Positions 6,449 to 6,989 of a DNA stretch of 6,989 nt are shown here, one piece after another. Under the pieces are notes generated by a model. The model had not been told where the DNA came from. It saw only the letters and a list, made by a program, of their open reading frames with translations, and ran no database searches. The translations under genes and the position numbers were made by a program. The DNA is from Verrucomicrobiota bacterium (GTDB taxonomy: Bacteria; Verrucomicrobiota; Verrucomicrobiia; Verrucomicrobiales; DEV007): the NCBI GenBank assembly GCA_020629815.1, contig JAHDCN010000146.1, positions 1 to 6,989 on the forward strand, given 5' to 3'. The stretch's first letter is position 1; each line of letters begins with the position of its first letter.

Positions 6449-6551
6449 GAAATCCGACTGGCAGGCGGCGGAGCGGGAAGATAACCCAAGGGCGGAAAAT
6501 ATTACAATTGAAAATCCACGAAATCCGTAGTGACATAAAACGCGAAATCCG
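6449..6551. repeat. Three GAAATCCG motifs in a divergent intergenic region
   Basis: GAAATCCG occurs at 6449-6456, 6520-6527 and 6544-6551 between two divergent genes (171-base gap). Each copy is part of a small dyad with different arms: CGG/CCG around AAAT, ACG/CGT around AAATC, and GCG/CGC around AAATC. The last two copies are 24 bases apart. A near-copy, GAAAATCC, begins at 6510. The position suits an operator for one or both genes, but eight-base motifs of this kind can recur by chance. A -35-like TTGGCA (6560-6565) next to the last copy faces the plus-strand gene, without a convincing -10 box. Confidence 0.35.
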
Positions 6552-6600
6552 CCAATATCTTGGCACTAATTCAGAAAATTTTTACCCAACCTCGACTCTT

Positions 6601-6989
6601 ATGAAATCACGCCTCTTCTCCCTGACTCTGATTTTCACCGCATTCACTATCCTGACCGCAGTCTCTGCAAACGCCCAGGGGCTACCTCCAAAGCAACAGG
6701 TGAGCGGATTCTATGCCCTTTGTAAACAGGGCCGATCAGCCGAAGCGATGGAAAATGCCCTCAAGAGTTCCACCGCTGCTAAGCCGGAAGAAACCAAGCG
6801 CGTCGCCGAAGCATTCGGCAATCTGGTCAAGGATATGGGCCCTTTCCTCGACTTCGAAATCGTCCGCGAAACCGAAGTCACCAAGCGGGTCGTGGTGCTG
6901 CGCTGCGTCGCCCATTTTGAAAACCAGCCCTTCGTCAACGAATTCACTTTTTTCGACTCGGGAACCAAGGGCTGGAAACTCGTGCACCT
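6601..6989 (+). CDS. Small secreted protein, N-terminal part (3' end outside window)
   Basis: An ATG at 6601 opens a frame that runs to the window end without a stop, giving 129 complete codons. The first 26 residues form a classic signal peptide: MKSRLFS, a hydrophobic core (LTLIFTAFTILTAV) and an AxA-type site SANA before QG. The mature part has helical FYALCKQGRSAEAMENAL (about 37-54) with one Cys, a Lys/Glu-rich helix, then beta-like strands FLDFEIVRETEVTKRVVVLRC (split here for description as 82-102), FVNEFTFFD and WKLVH. Helices followed by curved strands ending in a Trp-Lys-Leu strand resemble NTF2-like periplasmic proteins of the DUF3887/DUF4019 type, a tentative likeness. The gene should end soon after the window. 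The leader has no Shine-Dalgarno. Function is unknown; it is divergent from the propeller gene. Confidence 0.85.
   Translation, partial: MKSRLFSLTLIFTAFTILTAVSANAQGLPPKQQVSGFYALCKQGRSAEAMENALKSSTAAKPEETKRVAEAFGNLVKDMGPFLDFEIVRETEVTKRVVVLRCVAHFENQPFVNEFTFFDSGTKGWKLVH

Noticed and set aside
6560..6588. Sigma70-type promoter for the small secreted protein
   Set aside because: TTGGCA is a fair -35 box, but the sequence 16-18 bases on matches TATAAT poorly, so I do not list it as a promoter of its own.

Overview
The window looks like chromosomal DNA from a free-living member of the PVC group, with Verrucomicrobiota slightly favoured over Planctomycetota. This rests on gene content: a DUF1501 protein, a membrane-anchored FG-GAP/ASPIC-UnbV protein, a secreted SGNH hydrolase, and an anchored proline/glutamine-rich protein with a small beta-rich C-terminal domain. 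Several genes also lack a clear Shine-Dalgarno sequence. No marker gene is present, so this placement is an inference. Seven protein genes are visible, two of them cut by the window edges. I see no rRNA, tRNA, CRISPR array, transposase or phage gene.

Layout. (1) 1-576, plus strand: the C-terminal part of a DUF1501 protein. It converges on (2) a minus-strand pair at 2249-595: a membrane-anchored coiled-coil protein, then a short-chain dehydrogenase whose GTG start overlaps the upstream TGA by four bases. A GC-rich hairpin at 579-596 ends the pair. (3) 2250-2697: a 448-bp gene-free interval, strongly AT-rich in its middle and unusually dense in inverted repeats. It holds a strong bidirectional terminator, a candidate minus-strand small RNA, a cloverleaf-like nest of four inverted repeats, and two further inverted repeats in crossing order. 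(4) 6429-2698, minus strand: an FG-GAP beta-propeller protein, a UlaG-like metallo-beta-lactamase-fold protein and a secreted SGNH hydrolase. The last two are 14 bases apart and probably co-transcribed; the propeller gene is separated from them by 118 bases with no convincing terminator or promoter. (5) 6430-6600: a divergent intergenic region with three GAAATCCG motifs, each inside a short dyad. (6) 6601-6989, plus strand: the start of a small secreted protein cut by the window end.

How the genes may work together. The propeller protein, the SGNH hydrolase and the final protein all carry N-terminal export or anchor signals, so much of the window serves the cell envelope or periplasm. The MBL-fold protein has no signal and should be cytoplasmic. 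Nothing identifies a shared substrate or pathway, and I do not see a defence system, biosynthetic cluster or mobile element. The part least explained by known families is the 2250-2697 interval. The most notable protein-level oddity is the replacement of the first metal-binding histidine of the MBL-fold protein by asparagine.
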